17,803 nucleotides of DNA from UBA1189 sp045612925 (GTDB lineage: Bacteria; Bacteroidota; Bacteroidia; Bacteroidales; Bacteroidaceae). The notes beneath the pieces are model-generated. The model was not told the origin of the DNA, did not search any database, and saw nothing but the letters and a program-made list of their open reading frames with translations. Shown piece by piece: positions 1-6,684 of this stretch. Where the stretch lies: assembly GCA_045612925.1 (NCBI GenBank), contig JAZKZX010000040.1, positions 1 through 17,803 of the forward strand. The letters are read 5' to 3'. Position 1 is the first letter of the stretch. Each line of letters opens with the position of its first letter. A program made the position numbers and the translations under genes.

Positions 1-141
1 ACAACTGATAAGGCTGAAGCTCAGGCAATGTATCCTGCTGTTCAGAAGATGTTGGATAAGCTCGCTAAGACTAACAACATCCACAAGAACAAGGCTGCAA
101 ACTTGAAGTCTAAGCTCTGCGCTCACATCGCAAAACTCTAA
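1..141 (+). CDS. rpsT: 30S ribosomal protein S20, C-terminal part
   Basis: The window opens inside this gene; 46 C-terminal residues and the TAA stop are present. The peptide has the S20 ending: a basic helix with IHKNKAANLKSKL followed by a short HIAKL tail. S20 binds 16S rRNA at the bottom of the small subunit body. Codons are AAG/AAC/ATC/GCT rich, as in highly expressed genes. A strong hairpin terminator follows 27 nt downstream. The N-terminal half lies outside the window, so the start and promoter cannot be judged. Confidence 0.93.
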   Translation, partial: TTDKAEAQAMYPAVQKMLDKLAKTNNIHKNKAANLKSKLCAHIAKL

Positions 142-168
142 AAGACACCTTATCAAAAAAGAATAGCT

Positions 169-203
169 ATAGGGCTGGAAGAAATTCCGGCCCTATATTG
201 TTT
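169..203 (+). terminator. Rho-independent terminator after rpsT
   Basis: Arms 169-180 and 185-196 form a 12-bp stem (one T-G wobble) closed by a GAAA tetraloop, followed by the T-rich ATTGTTT. It separates rpsT from the transporter gene at 226. Confidence 0.8.
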
Positions 204-225
204 ACATAAGACAACCCTAAAGAAG

Positions 226-1608
226 ATGAATAACAATACTCGCGAGAATTTCGGAAGCAAGCTCGGAGCTGTGCTCGCTGCAGCAGGCTCGGCAGTCGGT
301 CTTGGTAACATTTGGCGTTTCCCCATAGAAACTGGACAGAATGGTGGCGCCGCCTTTATCATTGTCTATGTGGCTTGCGTGTTTCTGTTGGGTATACCCA
401 TCATGATGAGCGAGTTCTTTATCGGGCGCTATACACAGACGAATACGGCTGGTGCCTATCGTAAGCTTGCACCGGGTACACCGTGGAAGTGGGTGGGGCG
501 TCTTGGCGTTCTTACAGGATTTGTCATACTGAGCTATTACTGTGTCGTGGCTGGATGGACTGCTGAGTATACCCGATTGGCGGTCTGCAACTTCTTTGAG
601 GGGAAGAATACTGCTGATTTCCCTACTATCTTTAATGAGTTTGTTAGCAATCCGTACAAGTCAATATTTTGGATGGTGGCCTTCATGGTAGTCACTCATG
701 TTGTTGTGGTGCGAGGAGTGAAGGGGGGAATCGAGAAGTTCTCAAAGGTGATGATGCCTGCTCTTTTTATCATTTTAGTGGTGTTGGCCGTATGTTCAGC
801 TCTGCTCCCAGGAGCGTCGAAGGGATTGGAATTTTTGCTCAAGCCTGACTTTAGTAAGATTACCGGGGCGGTTGTTCTCAGTGCCATGGGGCAAGCGTTC
901 TTTTCGCTGAGCCTTGGCATGGGATGCTTGTGTACCTATGCGTCCTATTTTGGCAAAGACACCAACATCGGAAAGACCGCGCTCAATGTGGCGCTCATTG
1001 ATACTTTTGTGGCTATTATGTCGGGCTTTGTCATCTTTCCCGCTGTATTCAATGCTGGCTACGCCATCAGTAGTAGCGATATAGGTCCTTCGTTGCTCTT
1101 TATTACGATGCCCAATGTGTTTCAGCAGGCTTTTGGCGATATTCCCATGCTCTCGTATGGTGTGTCGGTGCTCTTCTATTTCTTGCTCGTTGTGGCAGCG
1201 CTCACCTCGACTATCTCTATGCATGAGGTGGTGACGGCCTATGTGTCGGAAGAGTTCGATATGAAGCGCCGTAAGGCGGCTACATGGGTCACTATCGCAT
1301 GCTGCTCAATAGGTGTGGTGTGTGCTCTCTCATTTGGGCCGTTTGCTAATGTGAAGCTGTTCGGCATGAATTTCTTTGACCTGTTTGACTATGTGTCGTC
1401 AAATATCTTCCTTCCCGTAGGTGGTATGTTCATATCGATCTTTACGGGTTGGTATCTTGATAAGAAACTTTTGCGTGATGAGATAACTAACTACGGCACC
1501 CTGCGTGTTCCTTACCTGCGTTTTGTTATCTCCATTCTTCGCTATTTTGCTCCCATTGCCATTGCTATTATCCTTCTCAATCAGCTGGGGGTATTTCGTC
1601 TGTTTTAA
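226..1608 (+). CDS. Sodium-dependent transporter, NSS (neurotransmitter:sodium symporter) family
   Basis: A 460-residue polytopic inner-membrane protein of the LeuT/MhsT-like NSS family, which uses the Na+ gradient to import amino acids or related solutes. The family signature GSAVGLGNIWRFP (about residues 22-34) is the unwound TM1 region that binds Na+ and substrate. The SLSLGMG segment near residue 228 fits the TM6 half of the same site, and about 11 hydrophobic segments follow in order. The substrate cannot be read from the sequence. The start at 226 leaves a short cytoplasmic NNNTRENFGSKLG leader, usual for the family. No TAnnTTTG promoter is visible between the rpsT terminator and the start. 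It converges with the hydrolase gene, with 6 nt between the stops. Confidence 0.92.
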   Translation: MNNNTRENFGSKLGAVLAAAGSAVGLGNIWRFPIETGQNGGAAFIIVYVACVFLLGIPIMMSEFFIGRYTQTNTAGAYRKLAPGTPWKWVGRLGVLTGFVILSYYCVVAGWTAEYTRLAVCNFFEGKNTADFPTIFNEFVSNPYKSIFWMVAFMVVTHVVVVRGVKGGIEKFSKVMMPALFIILVVLAVCSALLPGASKGLEFLLKPDFSKITGAVVLSAMGQAFFSLSLGMGCLCTYASYFGKDTNIGKTALNVALIDTFVAIMSGFVIFPAVFNAGYAISSSDIGPSLLFITMPNVFQQAFGDIPMLSYGVSVLFYFLLVVAALTSTISMHEVVTAYVSEEFDMKRRKAATWVTIACCSIGVVCALSFGPFANVKLFGMNFFDLFDYVSSNIFLPVGGMFISIFTGWYLDKKLLRDEITNYGTLRVPYLRFVISILRYFAPIAIAIILLNQLGVFRLF

Positions 1609-1614
1609 GGTTGT

Positions 1615-2253
1615 TTAGAGGTACGGGTTATACTGTGCTTCGTCGCCGATGCATGTAGGATCCCCGTGCCCTGAATATACGATAGTGTTCGAAGGGAGGG
1701 GGAGCAATTGCTTTTGGATAGAGTGTATGAGTTGTGCATAGTTGCCATCCTCAAAGTCGGTGCGCCCGATAGAACCTTGGAATAAGGTGTCTCCTGCAAA
1801 GAGTATGCTGCTTTCAGGGGCGTAGAAGCACATGCCGCCAGCCGAATGCCCAGGGGTGGCAATACATTGCAGCGACTCTTCTCCTAATGAAAGCGTGTCT
1901 CCATCGTGTAGGGGGTGTCCTACAGGGCGAGGCATGGTATTGGGTTGTATGCCAAAGCGCGCCACGACGCGGGAGAAGTTGTCAATCCAGACACTATCTT
2001 CAAGGCTTGCGCTGACCTTTACGCCATAGGTGTCTTCGATAAATGTGGTGCCGAAGATGTGATCGAAATGGAGGTGTGTGCAGAGCATGTACTTGATGTG
2101 CAGGTCATTCTCCTCAATAAACTTAGCAAGCTTTCTCTTCTCCTCGTCCCAATAAAACCCAGGGTCGATGATGGCTGCTTCGCGAGTGGTCTCGTCATAT
2201 ATGACATAGCAGTTCTCGTGCAGCATGTTGCATACAAATGTCTTTACTCTCAT
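1615..2253 (-). CDS. MBL-fold metallo-hydrolase (glyoxalase II-like)
   Basis: A 212-residue metallo-beta-lactamase-fold hydrolase. The metal-binding signature is complete: THLHFDH gives H60, H62, D64 and H65; PGHSAGG gives H136; FAGDTLF gives the bridging D155; YSGHGDPT gives H196. The compact size and the GDTLFQGSIGRTD block match the YcbL/glyoxalase-II-like branch (thioester or related hydrolysis, cytoplasmic). Glyoxalase II proper usually carries an extra C-terminal helical glutathione-binding domain, absent here, so the substrate is open. It is a single gene with its own upstream promoter, divergent from the M23 peptidase gene. Confidence 0.88.
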   Translation of the reverse strand: MRVKTFVCNMLHENCYVIYDETTREAAIIDPGFYWDEEKRKLAKFIEENDLHIKYMLCTHLHFDHIFGTTFIEDTYGVKVSASLEDSVWIDNFSRVVARFGIQPNTMPRPVGHPLHDGDTLSLGEESLQCIATPGHSAGGMCFYAPESSILFAGDTLFQGSIGRTDFEDGNYAQLIHSIQKQLLPLPSNTIVYSGHGDPTCIGDEAQYNPYL

Positions 2254-2277
2254 GGGGCTTCCGCTTTATGTTTTTTG

Positions 2278-2309
2278 CGAAGATACAAATTCTACTTTTG
2301 ATAAGCAAC
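2278..2309 (-). promoter_or_regulatory. Putative Bacteroidota-type promoter for the MBL hydrolase
   Basis: On the minus strand, TATCTTCG (2285-2278) matches the TAnnTTTG -7 box with one change, and GTTG (2309-2306) lies 20 nt upstream as a degenerate -33 box. The predicted transcript start gives a leader of roughly 20 nt before the ATG at 2253. Confidence 0.5.
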
Positions 2310-2334
2310 AATATGGGATTTAAACTTTTGTCAC

Positions 2335-2365
2335 TTTGTGGTATGCGATAAAAATCGTACCTTTG
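2335..2365 (+). promoter_or_regulatory. Bacteroidota-type promoter for the M23 peptidase operon
   Basis: TTTG (2335-2338), 19 nt, then TACCTTTG (2358-2365): an exact match to the Bacteroidota consensus. Transcription should begin near 2372, which rules out a TTG start at 2370 and supports the ATG at 2394. Confidence 0.75.
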
Positions 2366-2393
2366 TCCCTTGAATTTTTGTAAGGTGGATATA

Positions 2394-3248
2394 ATGAAAT
2401 CTCATATACTAAGAATCGCCTGTCTTGTTGCGCTCATGGGGGTGTCTTTGGCAACTTTTGCTCAAGATTTGCTGGCCGAACAGGCTCCTATGGACAGACA
2501 ATTGGCGCGTATTGACTCGGTCGTATTGAGTCGTCTTGTCAAGGCCGAACTGTACGAGTATCCTGCCGATGACCTCTACCCCGAGTGGAGCAACGACTAT
2601 GCACATAAGTATAGCAATGTGACGATGCCTGATTCGCTGCTCATTGATCTTACCGGTTTCTGCATGCCTACGGAGAATACGAAGGTGAATGATATCTTTG
2701 GCTATCGTCCGCGTCGTCGTCGTGTGCACTATGGATTGGATATTAAGGTGGAGCGTGGCGATACCATTCGTGCTGCCTTCGATGGCAAGGTGCGCTATGT
2801 GAGCTATCAACGCCGTGGTTATGGACACTATGTGGTGATACGCCATCCGAATGGTTTGGAGACGCTCTATGCGCATCTTAATGCTAAATTAGTGGCAGAG
2901 AATGAGGTGGTAAAGGCTGGAGACCCTATCGGACTTGGTGGTAATACGGGACGCAGTACGGGGCCTCATCTGCACTTTGAGACTCGCCTTTTGGGTAAGG
3001 CACTCAATCCCGCATTGTTCTTTGACTTCCCTAATCAGGATGTTACGGGAGATACCTATCTCTATGTAAAACCCAAGAAAAAGGTATATGACCCCTCGGA
3101 CCCCGACACTTATTACAAAGTGCGTAGTGGCGATACATTGAGCCGTATTGCTGCGCGTAAGGGAGTTAGCGTAAAGCAATTGTGCAAACTGAATGGCATC
3201 ACCACCCAATCAACTCTGCGTGTGGGGCAGGTGCTGCGACTATACTAA
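2394..3248 (+). CDS. Secreted M23 peptidase with C-terminal LysM domain
   Basis: 284 residues from the ATG at 2394. A signal peptide (KSHILRIACLVALMG core, likely cut after TFA) is followed by a linker, an M23 zinc metallopeptidase domain and a LysM domain. The M23 zinc and catalytic motifs are complete: HYGLD supplies the first His and Asp, YAHL a catalytic His, and HLHFE the last zinc-binding His. The last ~45 residues (YKVRSGDTLSRIAARKG onward) form one LysM peptidoglycan-binding repeat. Because the motifs are intact it is probably an active cell-wall endopeptidase in the periplasm, not a degenerate EnvC/NlpD-type activator. The in-frame TTG at 2370 lies before the predicted transcript start. 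DUF1599 follows after 59 nt with no promoter between. Confidence 0.9.
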   Translation: MKSHILRIACLVALMGVSLATFAQDLLAEQAPMDRQLARIDSVVLSRLVKAELYEYPADDLYPEWSNDYAHKYSNVTMPDSLLIDLTGFCMPTENTKVNDIFGYRPRRRRVHYGLDIKVERGDTIRAAFDGKVRYVSYQRRGYGHYVVIRHPNGLETLYAHLNAKLVAENEVVKAGDPIGLGGNTGRSTGPHLHFETRLLGKALNPALFFDFPNQDVTGDTYLYVKPKKKVYDPSDPDTYYKVRSGDTLSRIAARKGVSVKQLCKLNGITTQSTLRVGQVLRLY

Positions 3249-3307
3249 ATGAAGAGTGAAAAACAATAACTCTCTGCATTAAATACTAACATTCAAGACT
3301 AATCGAT

Positions 3308-3847
3308 ATGGAAACCAACCAACAATTCGAACAAATCATCGCTACTTGTCGCGATCTCTTTGCCAAGAAACTGAAGGACTATGGTGCTGCATGGCGTATC
3401 ATGCGTCCCACTTCGGTTACGGACCAGATATTCATCAAGGCTAACCGTATCCGCAGCATCGAGACCAAAGGGGAAACGATGGTGGATGAGGGCATACGCT
3501 CGGAGTTTATCGGTATTGTCAACTATGGTATCATCGCACTCATACAGCTTGAGTTGGGCTATGCCGAGGCTGACGATATGACTCCCGAGATGGCACTTGC
3601 CAAGTATGACGAGTATGCCACCAAGGCGCTCAACTTGATGAAAGCCAAGAATCATGACTATGATGAGGCATGGCGTTCAATGCGCATCAGTTCGTATACC
3701 GACCTTATATTGATGAAGATCTATCGTACCAAGCAGATTGAAAGCAATGAGGGACAGACTATCGTGTCAGAGGGTATCGATGCCAACTACATGGATATGA
3801 TTAACTATTCGGTCTTCGGTCTCATAAAGATTGACTTTGGTGAATAA
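3308..3847 (+). CDS. DUF1599 protein with two tandem repeats
   Basis: A 179-residue soluble protein of the DUF1599 family, also called nucleotide modification associated domain 1; its biochemical function is not established. It is an internal duplication. Residues about 18-84 (KLKDYGAAWRIMRPTS.TDQI.IKANRIRSIE ... VDEGI..EFI.IVNYGI..LIQLELG) align with about 113-178 (KNHDYDEAWRSMRISSYTDLILMKIYRTKQIE ... VSEGID.NYMDMINYSVFGLIKIDFG). Both halves keep DY..AWR, the MR-(P/I)-(T/S)-S turn, EGI and NY. There is no signal peptide or membrane segment. Its stop overlaps the start of the following DoxX/MauE-like gene, implying translational coupling. DUF1599 next to a DoxX-like gene is, from memory, a recurring Bacteroidales pairing. 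Confidence 0.88.
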   Translation: METNQQFEQIIATCRDLFAKKLKDYGAAWRIMRPTSVTDQIFIKANRIRSIETKGETMVDEGIRSEFIGIVNYGIIALIQLELGYAEADDMTPEMALAKYDEYATKALNLMKAKNHDYDEAWRSMRISSYTDLILMKIYRTKQIESNEGQTIVSEGIDANYMDMINYSVFGLIKIDFGE

Positions 3848-5072
3848 ATCTGCTCAAATAGCTGCTAATATTACGGTCAACGCCTTTCGCTTTGTATTGG
3901 CGGTGGTGTTTGCCTTTTCGGGATTCGTGAAAGCTATCGACCCTATGGGTACGGTATACAAGTTGGCGGACTATGCCGAGGCGTTTGGCTTTTCGGTATC
4001 GCCCGCTCTGCTGATGATGGGGACTTGTATGCTCATCGGAGTAGAGTATGTGATAGGTGTGGCTCTCTTTTTTGGATTCTACCGCCGCTTTTATTTGTGT
4101 TTGGCGAATGTGTTCTTGATGGTGATGACGCCACTGACTCTATGGTTGGCGCTCACCAATCCTATCAGTGACTGTGGGTGCTTTGGTGATGCCTTTGTGC
4201 TTACTCATTGGCAGACGTTTGGGAAGAATGTGGCATTGCTTGTGATGGCTATCACGGTGTTGGCCTGCTACAAGCGTGTGTGGCGCATAGTCTCAGAGCG
4301 CACACAATGGCTTGTGTTTGTCTATGCAGGATTGTCTATATTCTTGTTTATGCAATATAATTTGCGCCATCTGCCGACATGGGATTTTCGCCCTTATGCC
4401 ATTGGCAAGAATATTATCGATGGGATGACGATACCCGATGATGCTCCTCAAGATGAGTATGAGACACTCTTTGTCCTTGAAAAAGAGGGTGAAGAACGCG
4501 TCTTTACTTATGAAAATTACCCAGACTCTACGTGGTGTCTGGTGCGTCGCGAGAGCCGCTTGGTAAGTAGGGGTTATGTGCCACCAATCACTGATTTCTA
4601 TCTGTCGACACTCGATGGAGAGGAGGTTACATGGGAGGTGCTTGAGGAGCCTGGCTATACTTTCCTTTTAGTGGCGCGAAACCTTAAACGCACTAATGAG
4701 GGGTTGCTTGATGTGATAAATGATCTTCATGACTATGCGAAAGTGAATCGTTGTCCATTCTATATGGTAACCTCTTCAAATGCCGAGGTTATAGGTGAGT
4801 GGAATGAGCATACAGGAGCTGCTTATCCTTATTTGAATGCAGATGAGACACTGCTCAAGACGATGGTGAGAACCAATACTGGATTGATCATCTTGAAGGA
4901 TGCCACGATTGTTGGGAAGTGGAGCTCGGCGGATTTGCCTTGCGATGAGTCGCTAAATGTGGCGATAGAAGATAATACGGCATTGGTGACGACCTTGCGC
5001 GAAGTGCAAAGGACACACTTGATGGCAATGCTTTGGATATTTTTCCCGTTGTTGCTTCTTGCAGCTCTTTAG
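3840..5072 (+). CDS. DoxX/MauE-like membrane protein (BT_3928-like)
   Basis: About 410 residues from a GTG at 3840, which overlaps the last codons of DUF1599; TTG codons at 3831 and 3837 are alternatives. The N-terminal third has four hydrophobic segments of DoxX/MauE type, including GFVKAIDP after TM1 and the DCGCFGD loop before TM4; a CGCFG cysteine pair is typical of this redox-associated family. A fifth segment near residues 155-172 precedes a ~200-residue soluble domain probably facing the periplasm, and a hydrophobic C-terminal anchor (AMLWIFFPLLLLAAL). The role is not established; membrane thiol/disulfide chemistry is an inference from the Cys pair. Its TAG stop overlaps the stop of convergent rsgA. 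In several Bacteroides genomes this gene is, from memory, followed by tpiA, which is absent here. Confidence 0.82.
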   Translation: MNKSAQIAANITVNAFRFVLAVVFAFSGFVKAIDPMGTVYKLADYAEAFGFSVSPALLMMGTCMLIGVEYVIGVALFFGFYRRFYLCLANVFLMVMTPLTLWLALTNPISDCGCFGDAFVLTHWQTFGKNVALLVMAITVLACYKRVWRIVSERTQWLVFVYAGLSIFLFMQYNLRHLPTWDFRPYAIGKNIIDGMTIPDDAPQDEYETLFVLEKEGEERVFTYENYPDSTWCLVRRESRLVSRGYVPPITDFYLSTLDGEEVTWEVLEEPGYTFLLVARNLKRTNEGLLDVINDLHDYAKVNRCPFYMVTSSNAEVIGEWNEHTGAAYPYLNADETLLKTMVRTNTGLIILKDATIVGKWSSADLPCDESLNVAIEDNTALVTTLREVQRTHLMAMLWIFFPLLLLAAL

Positions 5073-6001
5073 TATCCCTCGCGATACTTTCCCTCTTCCT
5101 TGTCGTCAAGCATACTGAGGTATGAGGCATAGCGAGATTGGCTGATGCGACTCTCCTCGACGGCTTGTCGTACGGCACAATGTGGCTCGTGAGTATGGGT
5201 GCAGTTGTTGTATCTGCAATCGGCTGAAATGGCAAATATCTCGCGAAAATAGTGACCTATCTCCTCTTCCTCCATGTCGAAGGTGCCGAAGCCTTTTACA
5301 CCCGGTGTGTCGATGAGCCATCCGTTATCTCCGAAGGAGAACATCTCGGAGAAGGTGGTGGTGTGCATGCCTGTGTTGTGGCGCTCCGAAATCTCAGCGG
5401 TACGTAAGCATAAGTCGGGCAATAGGGCATTTATAAGCGTACTCTTGCCTACACCAGAATTTCCCGAGAGTAGGGTGGTCTTGCCTGAAAGAGCGGCACG
5501 CACTTCGTCGAGCCCTACATTGTTGAGTGCCGATACGCAAGAGCAGTCATAGCCGATAGTACGGTAGAGATGCATGATAGCTTCGAGATAGCGGCGTTCT
5601 GCCTCGTCGTAGCGATCTACCTTGTTGAACACGATGTGCACGGGTATGCGGTAGGCTTCTGCCGTAGCCAAGAAACGATCAATAAATGTCGTTGAAGTCT
5701 CGGGGTAGTTGATGGTGACAATGAGTAGGCACATATCCACATTAGCGGCGAGGATATGTGATTGTTTTGAGAGGTTTGAGGCGCGGCGTATGATGTAGTT
5801 GCGGCGATCCTCAATGTCGGTGATGTAGGCTATGCCATCAATAGGCTCGGTGAGCACAACCCTGTCGCCTACGGCCACAGGGTTGGTGCTACGGATGCCT
5901 TTGAGCCGGAAGTTGCCCTTTATGCGGCAATCAATGAGGTTGCCCTCATCGGTCTTCACGATATACTGGCTACCAGTGTTTTTGATTACAAGTCCGCGCA
6001 T
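5069..6001 (-). CDS. rsgA: Ribosome small subunit-dependent GTPase A
   Basis: A 310-residue circularly permuted GTPase that checks late 30S subunit maturation. Domain order is diagnostic: an N-terminal OB fold (about 1-75), then G4 NKVD (126-129), G1 GNSGVGKS (180-187) and G3 DTPG (231-234). A C-terminal zinc site follows with C262, C267, H269 and C275, the usual C-x4-C-x-H-x5-C spacing. All key residues are present. The ATG shares one base with the frr stop (TAATG), so it is translationally coupled to frr and both serve ribosome function. The 3' end overlaps the convergent DoxX-like gene by 4 bases. Confidence 0.97.
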   Translation of the reverse strand: MRGLVIKNTGSQYIVKTDEGNLIDCRIKGNFRLKGIRSTNPVAVGDRVVLTEPIDGIAYITDIEDRRNYIIRRASNLSKQSHILAANVDMCLLIVTINYPETSTTFIDRFLATAEAYRIPVHIVFNKVDRYDEAERRYLEAIMHLYRTIGYDCSCVSALNNVGLDEVRAALSGKTTLLSGNSGVGKSTLINALLPDLCLRTAEISERHNTGMHTTTFSEMFSFGDNGWLIDTPGVKGFGTFDMEEEEIGHYFREIFAISADCRYNNCTHTHEPHCAVRQAVEESRISQSRYASYLSMLDDKEEGKYREGY

Positions 6002-6552
6002 TATACGGTCATGATTTCCTTCTCCTTATCAGCGTAGAGGTCATCTACCTTCTTGATGTACTTGTCATGCAGCTTCTGGAGCTTTTCTTCTCCATCCTTT
6101 TGTACATCTTCGGGCATGCCATCCTTTACGGCCTTTTTCAGTGCGTCGATGCAGTCGCGGCGAGCATTGCGGATACTGATCTTGGCATGTTCGGCCACCT
6201 CTTTACATTGCTTGGCGAGTTGCTTACGGCGGTCTTCGGTGAGAGGGGGGATGCCGAGGCGGATGATTTCACCATTATTCTCGGGCATGATGCCTACGGG
6301 AGAGTCGATGATAGCCTTTTCGATGACGCGAATCATGTTCTTGTCCCAAGGCTTGATGGCGATGGTGCGTGCGTCAGGAGTGGTTACTGAGGCTACATTG
6401 CTCAAAGGTACCATACTACCATATGAATCTACACGGATGCCGTCGAGGATGCGGGTGTTGGCCTTTCCGGCACGGATGCGGGCGAGTTCGTCTTCTACAT
6501 GGAGGATGGCCATTTCCATCATCTCCTGTGCTTCATTCAAATATTCTTGCAT
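6001..6552 (-). CDS. frr: Ribosome recycling factor
   Basis: A 183-residue protein of standard length. Recognisable blocks include the N-terminal helix with ELARIRAGKAN, the domain II core (YGSMVPLSNVASVTTPDARTI and the KPWDKNMI stretch), and IRLGIPPLTEDRRKQL leading into the long C-terminal helices. With EF-G it splits post-termination 70S ribosomes in the cytoplasm. It is the first gene of a two-gene unit with rsgA (1-nt overlap). A promoter-like element sits about 35-65 nt upstream of the ATG at 6552. Confidence 0.97.
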   Translation of the reverse strand: MQEYLNEAQEMMEMAILHVEDELARIRAGKANTRILDGIRVDSYGSMVPLSNVASVTTPDARTIAIKPWDKNMIRVIEKAIIDSPVGIMPENNGEIIRLGIPPLTEDRRKQLAKQCKEVAEHAKISIRNARRDCIDALKKAVKDGMPEDVQKDGEEKLQKLHDKYIKKVDDLYADKEKEIMTV

Positions 6553-6584
6553 ATCATTTTAGTATTAATACATTATAATTGAGT

Positions 6585-6616
6585 CAAAGGTAGGCGGATT
6601 TTTTCTTTTTTGCAAC
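6585..6616 (-). promoter_or_regulatory. Putative promoter for frr-rsgA
   Basis: On the minus strand, TACCTTTG (6592-6585) is an exact -7 match; GTTGC (6616-6612) upstream is a degenerate -33 box at an acceptable distance. The predicted leader is about 25 nt, A/T-rich. Confidence 0.6.
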
Positions 6617-6636
6617 AGTTTGTTGGTATATGTGTG

Positions 6637-6664
6637 CAAAATAGCCTAAAATCCTCTCGCTATT
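6637..6664 (-). terminator. Weak hairpin terminator candidate after topB
   Basis: Minus-strand AATAGC (6664-6659) pairs with GCTATT (6645-6640), with a 13-nt loop, followed by a short TTT. The stem is only 6 bp and A/T-rich, so termination here is uncertain. Confidence 0.3.
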
Positions 6665-6684
6665 AGTTCTTATGGTACACCATG

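Noticed and set aside
3249..3307. Terminator between the M23 peptidase and DUF1599 genes
   Set aside because: Only a 5-bp AGAGT/ACTCT pairing with a long A-rich loop and no T-run; read-through is more likely.
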